42,954 bases of DNA from Clostridiales bacterium (GTDB lineage Bacteria; Bacillota; Clostridia; UBA1381), in assembly GCA_029226975.1 (NCBI GenBank), contig JAQXZB010000079.1:1-42954 (forward strand). Reading direction: 5' to 3'. Below the pieces are notes generated by a model. That model did no database searches. It saw only the letters and a program-made list of their open reading frames with translations, and was not told the origin of the DNA. The position numbers were made by a program, and so were the translations under genes. Positions within the stretch are counted from its first letter, which is position 1; every line of letters starts with the position of its first letter. This document shows positions 15,238-22,721 of the stretch, piece by piece.

Positions 15238-16602
15238 ATGAGCAGAACAATAGCGGCAATTGCCACGCCCTTGGGCGCAGGCTCCATTGCGGTAATAAGA
15301 ATAAGCGGTGATGACGCGGTAAGGATTGCGGATAAGGTTTTTTCAAGGGATTTGACAAAGGTTCCCTCCCATACTGTACACTACGGCTTTGCCGTAAATG
15401 ACAGGGGCGAGAGGATTGACGAGGTGCTTGCAACGGTAATGCTTGCGCCGAGAAGCTTCAGTGCCGAGGACACCGTTGAAATAAGCACCCACGGCGGCGC
15501 AACGGCGGCAAACCGCGTTTTGGACGCGCTGATAAAGGCGGGTGCGCGCATGGCACAGCCGGGTGAATTTACAAAGCGGGCGTTCTTAAACGGACGCATT
15601 GACCTTTCCCAGGCGGAGGCAGTTATAGACATAATCAATTCAAAAAACGAGCTTGCCCAAAGAAACGCGCTTTCCCAGCTGGAGGGGTCGCTTTCAAAAA
15701 GGATACGGACTTTAAGGGACAGGCTCTTAAATACGGCGGCGCGGATGCAGGTTATTATCGATTATCCCGATGAGGATTTGGAGGATATTGACGCGCCGGA
15801 GGTGGAGGAAATTTGCCGGGAATGTGCAAAAGAAGCCCAAAAGCTGCTTGCGGGAGCGGACAGCGGCAGGATTTTAAAAAACGGTATACGCACCGCCATT
15901 GCCGGCAAGCCCAATGTGGGCAAGTCCTCGCTTCTCAATTTCCTGTCAAGGAGCGACAGGGCAATAGTTACCGACATTGCCGGAACAACGCGGGACGTGA
16001 TTGAGGAGAATATCAATTTGGACGGTATTCCTCTGGTGCTTATAGATACCGCGGGAATACGGGACACCGAGGACGCGGTGGAGAAAATAGGCGTTGAAAA
16101 ATCAAGGCAGTCCATAAGCGAAGCGGATTTGGTTATAGTAATGCTTGACGGAAGCACATGGCTTACGGACGAGGACAGAGAGGTTCTGCACGAAACGCGT
16201 GACAAGAAAAGAATTATTCTGATAAACAAGACGGATTTGGGTCAGAGCAAGTACACGACCGCGGTTAAGGCAAAGGCTAAGGACGCGGCGGTTATCGAGG
16301 TGAGTGCCCTTACCGGTGCGGGCATGGAAAAGCTGTCGGAGCGGATAAAGGAAATGTACAGTTTGGGAGCATTGCAGACGGGCCAGGGCGCGCTCATTAC
16401 GAATATGCGCCACAAAAGCGCGCTTACACAGGCTCATAAATCGCTTCTTAGCGCGGCAGATGCCTTAGCTGCGGGAATGCCTACGGATATTGCGTCAATA
16501 GATATTAACGCGGCAATCTCCGCCTTGGGGGAGATTACCGGCGAAACGGTTTCGGAGGATATAGTAAACACTATTTTTCATTCCTTCTGTGTAGGAAAAT
16601 AA
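15238..16602 (+). CDS. mnmE: tRNA uridine-5-carboxymethylaminomethyl modification GTPase MnmE
   Basis: 454 aa. The N-terminal folate-binding domain (about 1-118) opens with TIAAIATPLGAGSIAVIRISG, followed by a helical domain with an inserted G domain: GKPNVGKSS (P-loop), DIAGTTRD, DTAGI and NKTD. The C-terminus ends in FCVGK, carrying the family CxGK motif. With MnmG it modifies the wobble uridine of several tRNAs. MnmG is not next to it, and the usual yidC/jag neighbours are also missing; here it is the third gene of the nrdR group. Its last 32 nt overlap the end of the convergent gene. Confidence 0.97.
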   Translation: MSRTIAAIATPLGAGSIAVIRISGDDAVRIADKVFSRDLTKVPSHTVHYGFAVNDRGERIDEVLATVMLAPRSFSAEDTVEISTHGGATAANRVLDALIKAGARMAQPGEFTKRAFLNGRIDLSQAEAVIDIINSKNELAQRNALSQLEGSLSKRIRTLRDRLLNTAARMQVIIDYPDEDLEDIDAPEVEEICRECAKEAQKLLAGADSGRILKNGIRTAIAGKPNVGKSSLLNFLSRSDRAIVTDIAGTTRDVIEENINLDGIPLVLIDTAGIRDTEDAVEKIGVEKSRQSISEADLVIVMLDGSTWLTDEDREVLHETRDKKRIILINKTDLGQSKYTTAVKAKAKDAAVIEVSALTGAGMEKLSERIKEMYSLGALQTGQGALITNMRHKSALTQAHKSLLSAADALAAGMPTDIASIDINAAISALGEITGETVSEDIVNTIFHSFCVGK

Positions 16603-17770
16603 ATGCGGACACAGCGGCGATTATGGCAAGACCCATATAAAGAAGCGGATAGCTTACAGAATGAACATTGCTTTGGAATACGCTTTTCTCATCATATGAG
16701 GAGGCGTATTTTTTTGCTGTGTATTCATCGGGCGGGGTTTGACCCATGCCTATTTTCATTAACCGCATATGGGTGCCGTAATCCTTAACAAAGCAATAGC
16801 TGTATTCGGGCTTTATGCCTTCGCCCTCCCGGTATATGTCCTCAAAGACGCAGTAATACACGCCGTAGCCCATATTATATATTGCCGCAAAGCTTCCCAC
16901 GTCTGTGGAAAAGGGGACTTTGTATTTTTTCGTGTAATAATAGGTTTGATCACTGTAGCAAAAGCCCCGTTCGGAAAGTGCGTTTACCGGCGGTTTTTCG
17001 GGTATGATACCGAAATATTTATCGGCTATTTCGTCAATAAAGCCGGCACTTACCCGATAAATTCCGCCATAGCCGATGTCCGCGCCGAGGTTTTCGTTGG
17101 GGTCTTTATCGGTCAGAATACGGAAATTATCATGGGTGTTTAATATATCCGTAAAAAGACGGTCATAATTGCAGTCGGAAAAATCATAGCTCATAATATC
17201 GGCGCAGGCGCTTATTATATCATGTATTTTCTGCTTTTTGGCGGGGTTTAGCCTTTCTTTTATATCCGTCAGCCCATAACTTGCCAAAAGCTCCTTTTTC
17301 ATACCGTTTAAAAAAGCATTGAGCTTTTGGGGCGTGTTGGAAAAGGTGTTGATTTTGCCGTTCTTTTTTGCCGCGATGTCCTTGGTTTTAACGGATTTTT
17401 TTTGGGTGGTGAAAAAGTGATCGTCCAAAAGAATGTATGTTTTGTCCGCGATAATGCAGGCGTGTCCCGAACACTCGCCCAAAGAAACCGTAATATCTCC
17501 CGAAAAGGCAAGCTCATCGGTGAGCATAATCCCGTCTGTGCAGTCATATACCAGACAGCGCAGTCTGCCCTTGTCCGAAAGGCACACAAACAGGGACTCA
17601 CAGTTCTGGAAATTTTGGGACGAGGCATAAATAACGCCGTTTTCTCCGTCAAAAAGCCCGTATTGCATTATGCAGTCGTCAAGGGGAGCGCAAAGCTCAA
17701 AGCCCAGAGCAAAAGCGCTGGGGCAAAAAAAGAATATCAGGGCAAGCACAGAAAAAAACAGCCGCGGCAT
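16571..17770 (-). CDS. Unrecognised exported protein with C-terminal membrane anchor
   Basis: 399 aa from ATG 17770. The N-terminus is a signal peptide (RLFFSVLALIFFFCPSAFA), and residues about 374-392 (LLYMGLAIIAAVSAFIFL) form a membrane segment before a short positive tail, so the body should lie outside the cell, anchored at its C-terminus. The middle holds many Cys, Tyr and Asp residues but no motif I recognise. The ATG has a poor ribosome binding site. A perfect AGGAGGTGA (17798-17806) fits instead an in-frame ATA at 17789-17791, which would add IKRIIAK, a typical basic signal-peptide start. The gene converges on and overlaps mnmE. Confidence 0.7.
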   Translation of the reverse strand: MPRLFFSVLALIFFFCPSAFALGFELCAPLDDCIMQYGLFDGENGVIYASSQNFQNCESLFVCLSDKGRLRCLVYDCTDGIMLTDELAFSGDITVSLGECSGHACIIADKTYILLDDHFFTTQKKSVKTKDIAAKKNGKINTFSNTPQKLNAFLNGMKKELLASYGLTDIKERLNPAKKQKIHDIISACADIMSYDFSDCNYDRLFTDILNTHDNFRILTDKDPNENLGADIGYGGIYRVSAGFIDEIADKYFGIIPEKPPVNALSERGFCYSDQTYYYTKKYKVPFSTDVGSFAAIYNMGYGVYYCVFEDIYREGEGIKPEYSYCFVKDYGTHMRLMKIGMGQTPPDEYTAKKYASSYDEKSVFQSNVHSVSYPLLYMGLAIIAAVSAFIFLHRRNEK

Positions 17771-17859
17771 TTTGGCAATAATCCTTTTTATGGCGCGTCA
17801 CCTCCTACAGCTTTAGCTTGCCGAAATTTTCGGTTATTATGTGAAATCAAAGCAAAATA

Positions 17860-17888
17860 TTGACAAGACGGCGATTATAAAGTATAAT
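17860..17888 (+). promoter_or_regulatory. Promoter of hpt
   Basis: Perfect consensus TTGACA (17860-17865), 17-nt spacer, TATAAT (17883-17888). It starts 32 nt before the hpt ATG, so the 5' leader is short. A 6-bp dyad (CCGAAA-T-TTTCGG, 17821-17833) lies upstream, between hpt and the divergent gene. Confidence 0.85.
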
Positions 17889-17919
17889 ATACACATAAAA
17901 TACAATGGAGGCAAGGACT

Positions 17920-18465
17920 ATGCTTAAAGATGATATAAAAGAAATTATGATTGACGAGGAAAAAATAAAGGAGATTGTTTCGGATCTGGGCAGACGCATA
18001 AGCGAGGATTACGCCGGAAAGGAAATCCTTATGGTTGTGGTGCTTAAAGGCTCGGTCATTTTTGCGGCGGATTTGATGAGGTACATCGATGTGCCGGTAA
18101 AGCTTGACTTTTTGCAGGCGTCAAGCTACGGCTCGGGAACGAAATCCAGCGGAATTATTAACATAAAGCGGGATTTGGAAAATGATGTAATGGGCAGACA
18201 CGTTCTTATTATAGAGGATATTGTCGACAGCGGAAACACGCTTGCGGCGCTAAAGCGCATGATGAGCGAAAGACAGGCGGCAAGCGTTAAGATATGTTCC
18301 TTCCTTTCAAAGCCTTCAAGACGGGAGCAGGATATTGAAATCGAGTATATCGGCATGGATATACCCGATGAATTTGTGGTAGGCTACGGCATGGACTTTA
18401 ACGAAGCCTACAGACAGCTTCCCTATGTGGGAGTGTTAAAGCCGCAGGTGTACGCGTCGGTATAA
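17920..18465 (+). CDS. hpt: Hypoxanthine phosphoribosyltransferase
   Basis: 181 aa from ATG 17920. GGAGG at 17907-17911 decides this start; an ATG at 17905 overlaps that site. The type I phosphoribosyltransferase fold is clear: VLKGSVIFAADL near residue 50, SSYGSG, and the PRPP-binding loop VLIIEDIVDSGNTL (about 98-111), then the C-terminal IPDEFVVGYGMDFNE of hypoxanthine enzymes. It makes IMP (and probably GMP) from the free base and PRPP, for purine salvage in the cytosol. In many Bacillota it sits near tilS and ftsH; that context is absent here. It has its own consensus promoter. Confidence 0.95.
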   Translation: MLKDDIKEIMIDEEKIKEIVSDLGRRISEDYAGKEILMVVVLKGSVIFAADLMRYIDVPVKLDFLQASSYGSGTKSSGIINIKRDLENDVMGRHVLIIEDIVDSGNTLAALKRMMSERQAASVKICSFLSKPSRREQDIEIEYIGMDIPDEFVVGYGMDFNEAYRQLPYVGVLKPQVYASV

Positions 18466-18492
18466 CAGCAAAAAACGTAATACGAATGTCAC

Positions 18493-18521
18493 TTGACATA
18501 AAGAGCATTTTGTATTATAAT
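18493..18521 (+). promoter_or_regulatory. Promoter of the HD/PF06541 gene pair
   Basis: Perfect TTGACA (18493-18498), 17-nt spacer and TATAAT (18516-18521), 43 nt before the chosen ATG at 18564. It lies inside the longest open frame, which excludes the earlier start. Confidence 0.85.
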
Positions 18522-18563
18522 ATCGGTGTATTGATTAAGTGGGATGCATGGGAGAATACGGCA

Positions 18564-19019
18564 ATGAGAAAAATCCGCGGACAGCTTAGGGAAATATGTG
18601 CGGCTTCAAGGCTTAACGAAACCAAAAAGTATATTCAGCACGGCGATACCTCATGCTTCAAGCATACGGTTGCCGTTGCGGCAATGAGCTGCCGCATAGC
18701 CGACAGACTGCACATAAGCGTAAACAGAGGTGAGCTTATACGCGGTGCGCTTTTGCATGATTATTTTCTTTATGACTGGCACAAGCCCCGAAAGGGACGT
18801 TCCGTTCACGGATTTACCCACCCGGGCGCTGCCCTTAAAAATGCCGAAAGGGATTTTGAGCTGACAGACAGAGAGAGGGACATTATAAAAAAGCATATGT
18901 TCCCGCTCACACCCATTCCGCCGAAATACCGCGAGGGATTTTTGGTGTGTATTGCGGACAAATACTGCTCAGTTTTGGAAACCTTTAAAAAGCATCCCTA
19001 CAGGAGAGGGAGGTTATAG
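18564..19019 (+). CDS. HD-domain metal-dependent phosphohydrolase
   Basis: 151 aa from ATG 18564, with GGGAG at 18550-18554. The HD signature is visible as H34 (CFKHTVAVAAM) and H65-D66 (ALLHDYFLYDW), followed by HGFTHP; together these should bind a divalent metal. HD proteins hydrolyse phosphate esters of nucleotides or related molecules; the substrate is not predictable here. Its stop is one base before the next start (TAGTATG), so it is co-translated with the PF06541 membrane protein. This pairing is, from general knowledge, common in Clostridia and suggests joint action, though none is established. Confidence 0.82.
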   Translation: MRKIRGQLREICAASRLNETKKYIQHGDTSCFKHTVAVAAMSCRIADRLHISVNRGELIRGALLHDYFLYDWHKPRKGRSVHGFTHPGAALKNAERDFELTDRERDIIKKHMFPLTPIPPKYREGFLVCIADKYCSVLETFKKHPYRRGRL

Positions 19020-19020
19020 T

Positions 19021-19728
19021 ATGAACAGCATATATCATTATTTCCTGTTCTTTGTCCTTTATAGCTTTCTCGGCTGGCTTTACGAGTCCTCGTTTTACAC
19101 AATACAGCATCACCGGCTTGTCAACTCCGGCTTTTTAAAGGGTTGCATATGCCCGATTTACGGAGCGGGCGCGCTGCTGTCGCTGATGCTTTTGGGCGAG
19201 ATACAAAATACCTTTTTACTGTTTGTGACGGCAATGCTTGTATGCTGCACACTGGAATATTTTGTGTCCTGGCTTTTGGAGGAAATGTTCGGAACAAGGT
19301 GGTGGGATTACACCAACTGGCCGCTTAATATAAACGGCAGAGTGTGCATATACGGCGCACTGGCGTTCGGAGTGCTTATAGTAATGCTTATAAAGTACAT
19401 ACACCCGTTTGTTTCGGTTTTTGTTTCGAGAATGGACATGAGAACGGTACAGACCCTGTGCGCGCTGTTTTCGGTGCTTATCCTGGCGGATATGATTTAC
19501 ACCGTAAGGCACACCGAAGCGTTTTTTGCAAAGCTGTGGTTTGTAAGAGAACAGCCCAAGCTGTTTGAGGACGGAGGTCCGGGACTGTTGGGCAGGAACA
19601 AGACGATTATCGCGGATAAGATTTCTTCGATACGCTCATTCGGTCTTAACGAGATAAGCGTTTTAAGGTCAATTTCCATACAGCCTCAGGAAATAATAAG
19701 GCGCTTAAAGGATCATTTCAGAAGATAA
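19021..19728 (+). CDS. PF06541 family membrane protein (putative ABC-transporter type IV)
   Basis: 235 aa from ATG 19021 with GGGAGG just upstream; a longer frame begins inside the HD gene but has no better site. The N-terminus YHYFLFFVLYSFLGWLYES, with GFLKGCICPIYGAGA and a TRWWDYTNWPLNINGR motif, is diagnostic of the PF06541 family. About five membrane segments fill residues 5-160, and the C-terminal 75 residues are cytosolic and charged. The 'ABC transporter' family name is historical; there is no ATPase partner next to it. It is probably an integral membrane protein working with the HD enzyme. Confidence 0.85.
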   Translation: MNSIYHYFLFFVLYSFLGWLYESSFYTIQHHRLVNSGFLKGCICPIYGAGALLSLMLLGEIQNTFLLFVTAMLVCCTLEYFVSWLLEEMFGTRWWDYTNWPLNINGRVCIYGALAFGVLIVMLIKYIHPFVSVFVSRMDMRTVQTLCALFSVLILADMIYTVRHTEAFFAKLWFVREQPKLFEDGGPGLLGRNKTIIADKISSIRSFGLNEISVLRSISIQPQEIIRRLKDHFRR

Positions 19729-19730
19729 CA

Positions 19731-19776
19731 AAAAACTCTTGAAATCGGATAGTTTGCCGACTTCAAGAGTTTTTTT
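19731..19776. terminator. Bidirectional terminator, PF06541 gene / MATE gene
   Basis: A perfect 13-bp stem (AAAAACTCTTGAA at 19731-19743, its complement at 19762-19774), extended by an inner TCGG/CCGA pairing, is flanked by A- and T-runs so it can work in both directions. The MATE stop codon lies in its T-run. Confidence 0.88.
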
Positions 19777-21121
19777 ACACAAGGGATTTGCTTTTCCACT
19801 TTCCCGAATAATACCTTATAAGCGGAATAATGCTTCCGAAGCCCCAGGATATGGGTATGGCAACCCAAAGCCCGGTAATACCCATAAACCTGACGAGGGT
19901 ATATGATGCCGCAATGCGCATTGCAAGCTCGGCAATGCCGGTAAGCATTGTTATATTCACATCTCCCGCACCCTGCAAAACATTTTGATAACAGCGCATA
20001 ATACCTGCCATAAAATATGCTATCCCGATTATTTTAAGGTACTGTGCGCCGATCTCCACAGCCTCATATGCCGCGGAGGGGTCGAGAAACAGGCAGATAA
20101 GCTCTTTTCCAAATACCGAGGTAACACCTGCCATAAGTATGCAGAAGCCCAGCACCGGAATAAGCGTATGCACAAGTCCGGGACGTATTCTTTCGTAAAG
20201 CCCCGCGCCGATATTCTGCGAGCAGTATACCGACAGTGCCGAAGCGGTCGAAACCACAGCCATGAGCGCTATGGAGTCAATCTTTGTGGCGGCGGAATAA
20301 GCGGCAATGGTCATTGTACCGAAGGAATTTATAAGCCGTTGCACACTCATTATTCCCAGAGAAATCATGGTTGACTGTATGGCGGCGGGAACGCCGGTGA
20401 CAAATACAAGGCGTATCATGGCTTTATTGGGCTTAAAAGAAGCACCGTCCAGATGCAGGGCGCTTTTGTGCCTGTAAACGAAGTGCAGGCATATCGAAGC
20501 CGAAATTACCTGTGATATTACCGTAGCGGCCGCCGCACCGCCCACGCCCATGTGAAAGACCTTTATAAACAGCAAATCGCCCAAAATATTGGCAAATACG
20601 GAAATTATCAGCATTATAAGGGGTACAACGGTGTTGCCGAGACTTCTTAAAAGGGCGGAGCAGCCGTTGTAGGTAAAGCTTGCCGCCGCACCGCCGAGTA
20701 TGATTCTTGTATATAATACCGCATCGGAAAGTATGGCATCGGGAGTACCCAAAAGCCTTAGCATAATCGGCGACAAAAACATTCCGGCGGCCGTTACGAC
20801 AAATGTTACAAAGGAAACCGCGTAAATCATTGATGTCAGTGCCGAGCGCATTTTCCCGTAATTCTGCGCGCCGAAGCACTGCGAAAATATTATTGCCGCG
20901 CCGGTGGTAAGCCCTGAAGCGAGCGCAAACAGGAAATTGGTGATATTCGAGCTTACCCCGATTGCCGCAAGAGCCTGCGCTCCGACAAATTTTCCGACAA
21001 TGGCGGCATCGGCAAAGCTGTAAAAAAGCTGAAAAATATTCCCGATAAGCGTCGGTAATGCAAATGAAAGAATAAGACGTGTCGGTGAGCCGTTGGTCAT
21101 GGTTTTAACAACAGATTTCAT
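19775..21121 (-). CDS. MATE-family multidrug/cation efflux protein
   Basis: 448 aa from ATG 21121, 9 nt from GGGAGG; a TTG two codons upstream is too close to that site. Twelve hydrophobic segments are expected in two halves (first half opening PTRLILSFALPTLIGNIFQLFYSFADAAIVG, second opening near FVTGVPAAIQSTM), typical of the NorM/DinF-like MATE group. These proteins export drugs or metabolites using a sodium or proton gradient. The substrate cannot be predicted. It stands alone on its strand, with a consensus-like promoter and a dyad in its leader that may bind a repressor. Confidence 0.92.
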   Translation of the reverse strand: MKSVVKTMTNGSPTRLILSFALPTLIGNIFQLFYSFADAAIVGKFVGAQALAAIGVSSNITNFLFALASGLTTGAAIIFSQCFGAQNYGKMRSALTSMIYAVSFVTFVVTAAGMFLSPIMLRLLGTPDAILSDAVLYTRIILGGAAASFTYNGCSALLRSLGNTVVPLIMLIISVFANILGDLLFIKVFHMGVGGAAAATVISQVISASICLHFVYRHKSALHLDGASFKPNKAMIRLVFVTGVPAAIQSTMISLGIMSVQRLINSFGTMTIAAYSAATKIDSIALMAVVSTASALSVYCSQNIGAGLYERIRPGLVHTLIPVLGFCILMAGVTSVFGKELICLFLDPSAAYEAVEIGAQYLKIIGIAYFMAGIMRCYQNVLQGAGDVNITMLTGIAELAMRIAASYTLVRFMGITGLWVAIPISWGFGSIIPLIRYYSGKWKSKSLV

Positions 21122-21148
21122 ATTCAATTACCCTCCCTGACTCAAATA

Positions 21149-21167
21149 AATCGGAATTTTCCCGATT
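21149..21167 (-). promoter_or_regulatory. Operator-like dyad in the MATE leader
   Basis: AATCGG (21149-21154) and CCGATT (21162-21167) form a perfect 6-bp dyad with a 7-nt centre, between the promoter and the ribosome binding site of the MATE gene. This is where a TetR- or MarR-type repressor would act; the regulator is not known. Confidence 0.4.
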
Positions 21168-21178
21168 GAGCGTATATA

Positions 21179-21207
21179 ACTATAGCAGTCACAGGTGTGT
21201 TTGTCAA
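21179..21207 (-). promoter_or_regulatory. Promoter of the MATE gene
   Basis: On the minus strand TTGACA (21202-21207), a 17-nt spacer and TATAGT (21179-21184), about 58 nt before the start codon. Confidence 0.75.
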
Positions 21208-21247
21208 GACATAATTAAGAAAAAAATTAAAAATATATAAAATACTC

Positions 21248-21276
21248 TTGCAATTATTAAAAAAATCATATATAAT
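21248..21276 (+). promoter_or_regulatory. Promoter of the AraC-type regulator gene
   Basis: TTGCAA (21248-21253), 17-nt spacer, TATAAT (21271-21276); about 100 nt of leader precede the ATG at 21378. Confidence 0.75.
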
Positions 21277-21377
21277 ATATAAAGTATAAGGTTAAAATTT
21301 TACGTTCTGTATGCAAAGCCGCGTTGGGTTAATTGGGAGAGAAGCGGCGGCTAATGTGCATAATTAAGGAGGTAACT

Positions 21378-22604
21378 ATGTACAAGGTATCAGATACCGT
21401 ACATAGCTCGGAGTATATGCCGGAAAGCTTTGAGGCGATGGTTCTTAAGGAAACCGAACGGGTTAAGCCGATCCTTAAGGAACAATTTCTGAAGGAATAC
21501 ATATTGGGAATAGGCGATGCGGAGGAAACTCTGGAGATATATTGCCGCGCCTTCGGAATTGACAGGAAAAAGCCGGTCAGAATGATTGCCTTAAGACCGA
21601 GGGACGTTAGTTCTGACGAGAGCTTGTTCTTTATAAGGAATACGGCTCTTGAATGTTTCACAAATGAGTCGTTGTTGTTGTCTACTGTGATAGGCACCTC
21701 AGCGGTGCTTTTGACGGACATTACGGACTCGCAGGAGCTTTTTAAGACTGTAAAAAAGACAATCAATCTTATCAGACAGTGCGATGAATCAGAGGTGGCT
21801 GCCGTATACGGCAGCATGGGACCGCTTGAGGACGCGCCGCAAATGTATGAGCGTTTGAGCAATGGTCTGGCATATTTCTTTTACGGCGACAGTACCGAGA
21901 TTTTGTACGAGGGAGATTTTACACAGGAGGGTAATGCCGGGGACATAAAACCGGATTACGGAGCTATTGAAAGAACAATAAAAAGCGGAGATAAGGAAAA
22001 AACACAGGAGCTTTTAGAGGAGTTTTTCACTGCTTTAAGGACTGCCTCTCCGGTACCCGCGGTGGCAAAGACCTATTGTCTGGAGCTGTATGTATGCATG
22101 ATACGCTGCTGCAGAACAGAGATGATGGAAAAATATATGAAGGGCATTGTTACGGTACAGGAGTTGGGAAGCTTTCGTGAGATCAGACGTTTTATAAGCG
22201 AGAAGGCAAAAGAAATCGTTGCGGTAAACGAGCCTAAGGAGGTCAAAATTTACAGCTCGCTTATAAAGGAAACGGTTGATATAATCGACAAAAACCTAAG
22301 CAATGAAAACCTGTCTTTAAGATGGCTTGCGGGAACGATACTTTACACAAACGTGGATTATTTGGGCAAGCTGTTTAAAAAGGAAACCGGTCAGAATTTC
22401 TCCCATTATGTTATGGAGAAGCGTATGGAAATGGCAAAAAAGCTCATTGTCAGCGGCAGTCGCGACAGAATATACGAGGTTGCCGAGAAGGTGGGCTACG
22501 GCTCCAATTCCCAGTATTTCAGCCAGGTGTTTAAGAAATATACGGGTATATCACCGCTTGAATACAAGGAATTTGCACGTTTGTCGGGCAAAAATGCAAT
22601 ATAA
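21378..22604 (+). CDS. AraC-family transcriptional regulator without receiver domain
   Basis: 408 aa from ATG 21378, directly after AAGGAGG; an upstream frame extension has no such site. The C-terminal about 100 residues are an AraC/XylS double helix-turn-helix (LSLRWLAGTILYTNVDYLGKLFKKETG, then DRIYEVAEKVGYGSNSQYFSQVFKKYTGISPLEY). The first about 290 residues lack a receiver domain but resemble the central region of YesN-like regulators (for example VAAVYGSMGPLEDAPQMYERL), which probably senses a signal or dimerises. It is followed on the same strand, 117 nt later and with no clear terminator between, by two SLH surface protein genes, which are its most likely targets (inference). Confidence 0.88.
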   Translation: MYKVSDTVHSSEYMPESFEAMVLKETERVKPILKEQFLKEYILGIGDAEETLEIYCRAFGIDRKKPVRMIALRPRDVSSDESLFFIRNTALECFTNESLLLSTVIGTSAVLLTDITDSQELFKTVKKTINLIRQCDESEVAAVYGSMGPLEDAPQMYERLSNGLAYFFYGDSTEILYEGDFTQEGNAGDIKPDYGAIERTIKSGDKEKTQELLEEFFTALRTASPVPAVAKTYCLELYVCMIRCCRTEMMEKYMKGIVTVQELGSFREIRRFISEKAKEIVAVNEPKEVKIYSSLIKETVDIIDKNLSNENLSLRWLAGTILYTNVDYLGKLFKKETGQNFSHYVMEKRMEMAKKLIVSGSRDRIYEVAEKVGYGSNSQYFSQVFKKYTGISPLEYKEFARLSGKNAI

Positions 22605-22721
22605 ATTTTGTTAATTAAGTCAGAGGGAGCTTTGATTTTAATTATAGTCAAAGGCTGAGGTGTGTTTTGCAGCGCGCACAGCCAAACCAAGATAAAATAT
22701 ATATTTATGGAGGGATTTCAC

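Noticed and set aside
22665-22698. Promoter before the N-terminal-SLH gene
   Set aside because: TTGCAG with GATAAA or TAAAAT gives weak boxes at 18-20 nt spacing; not convincing.
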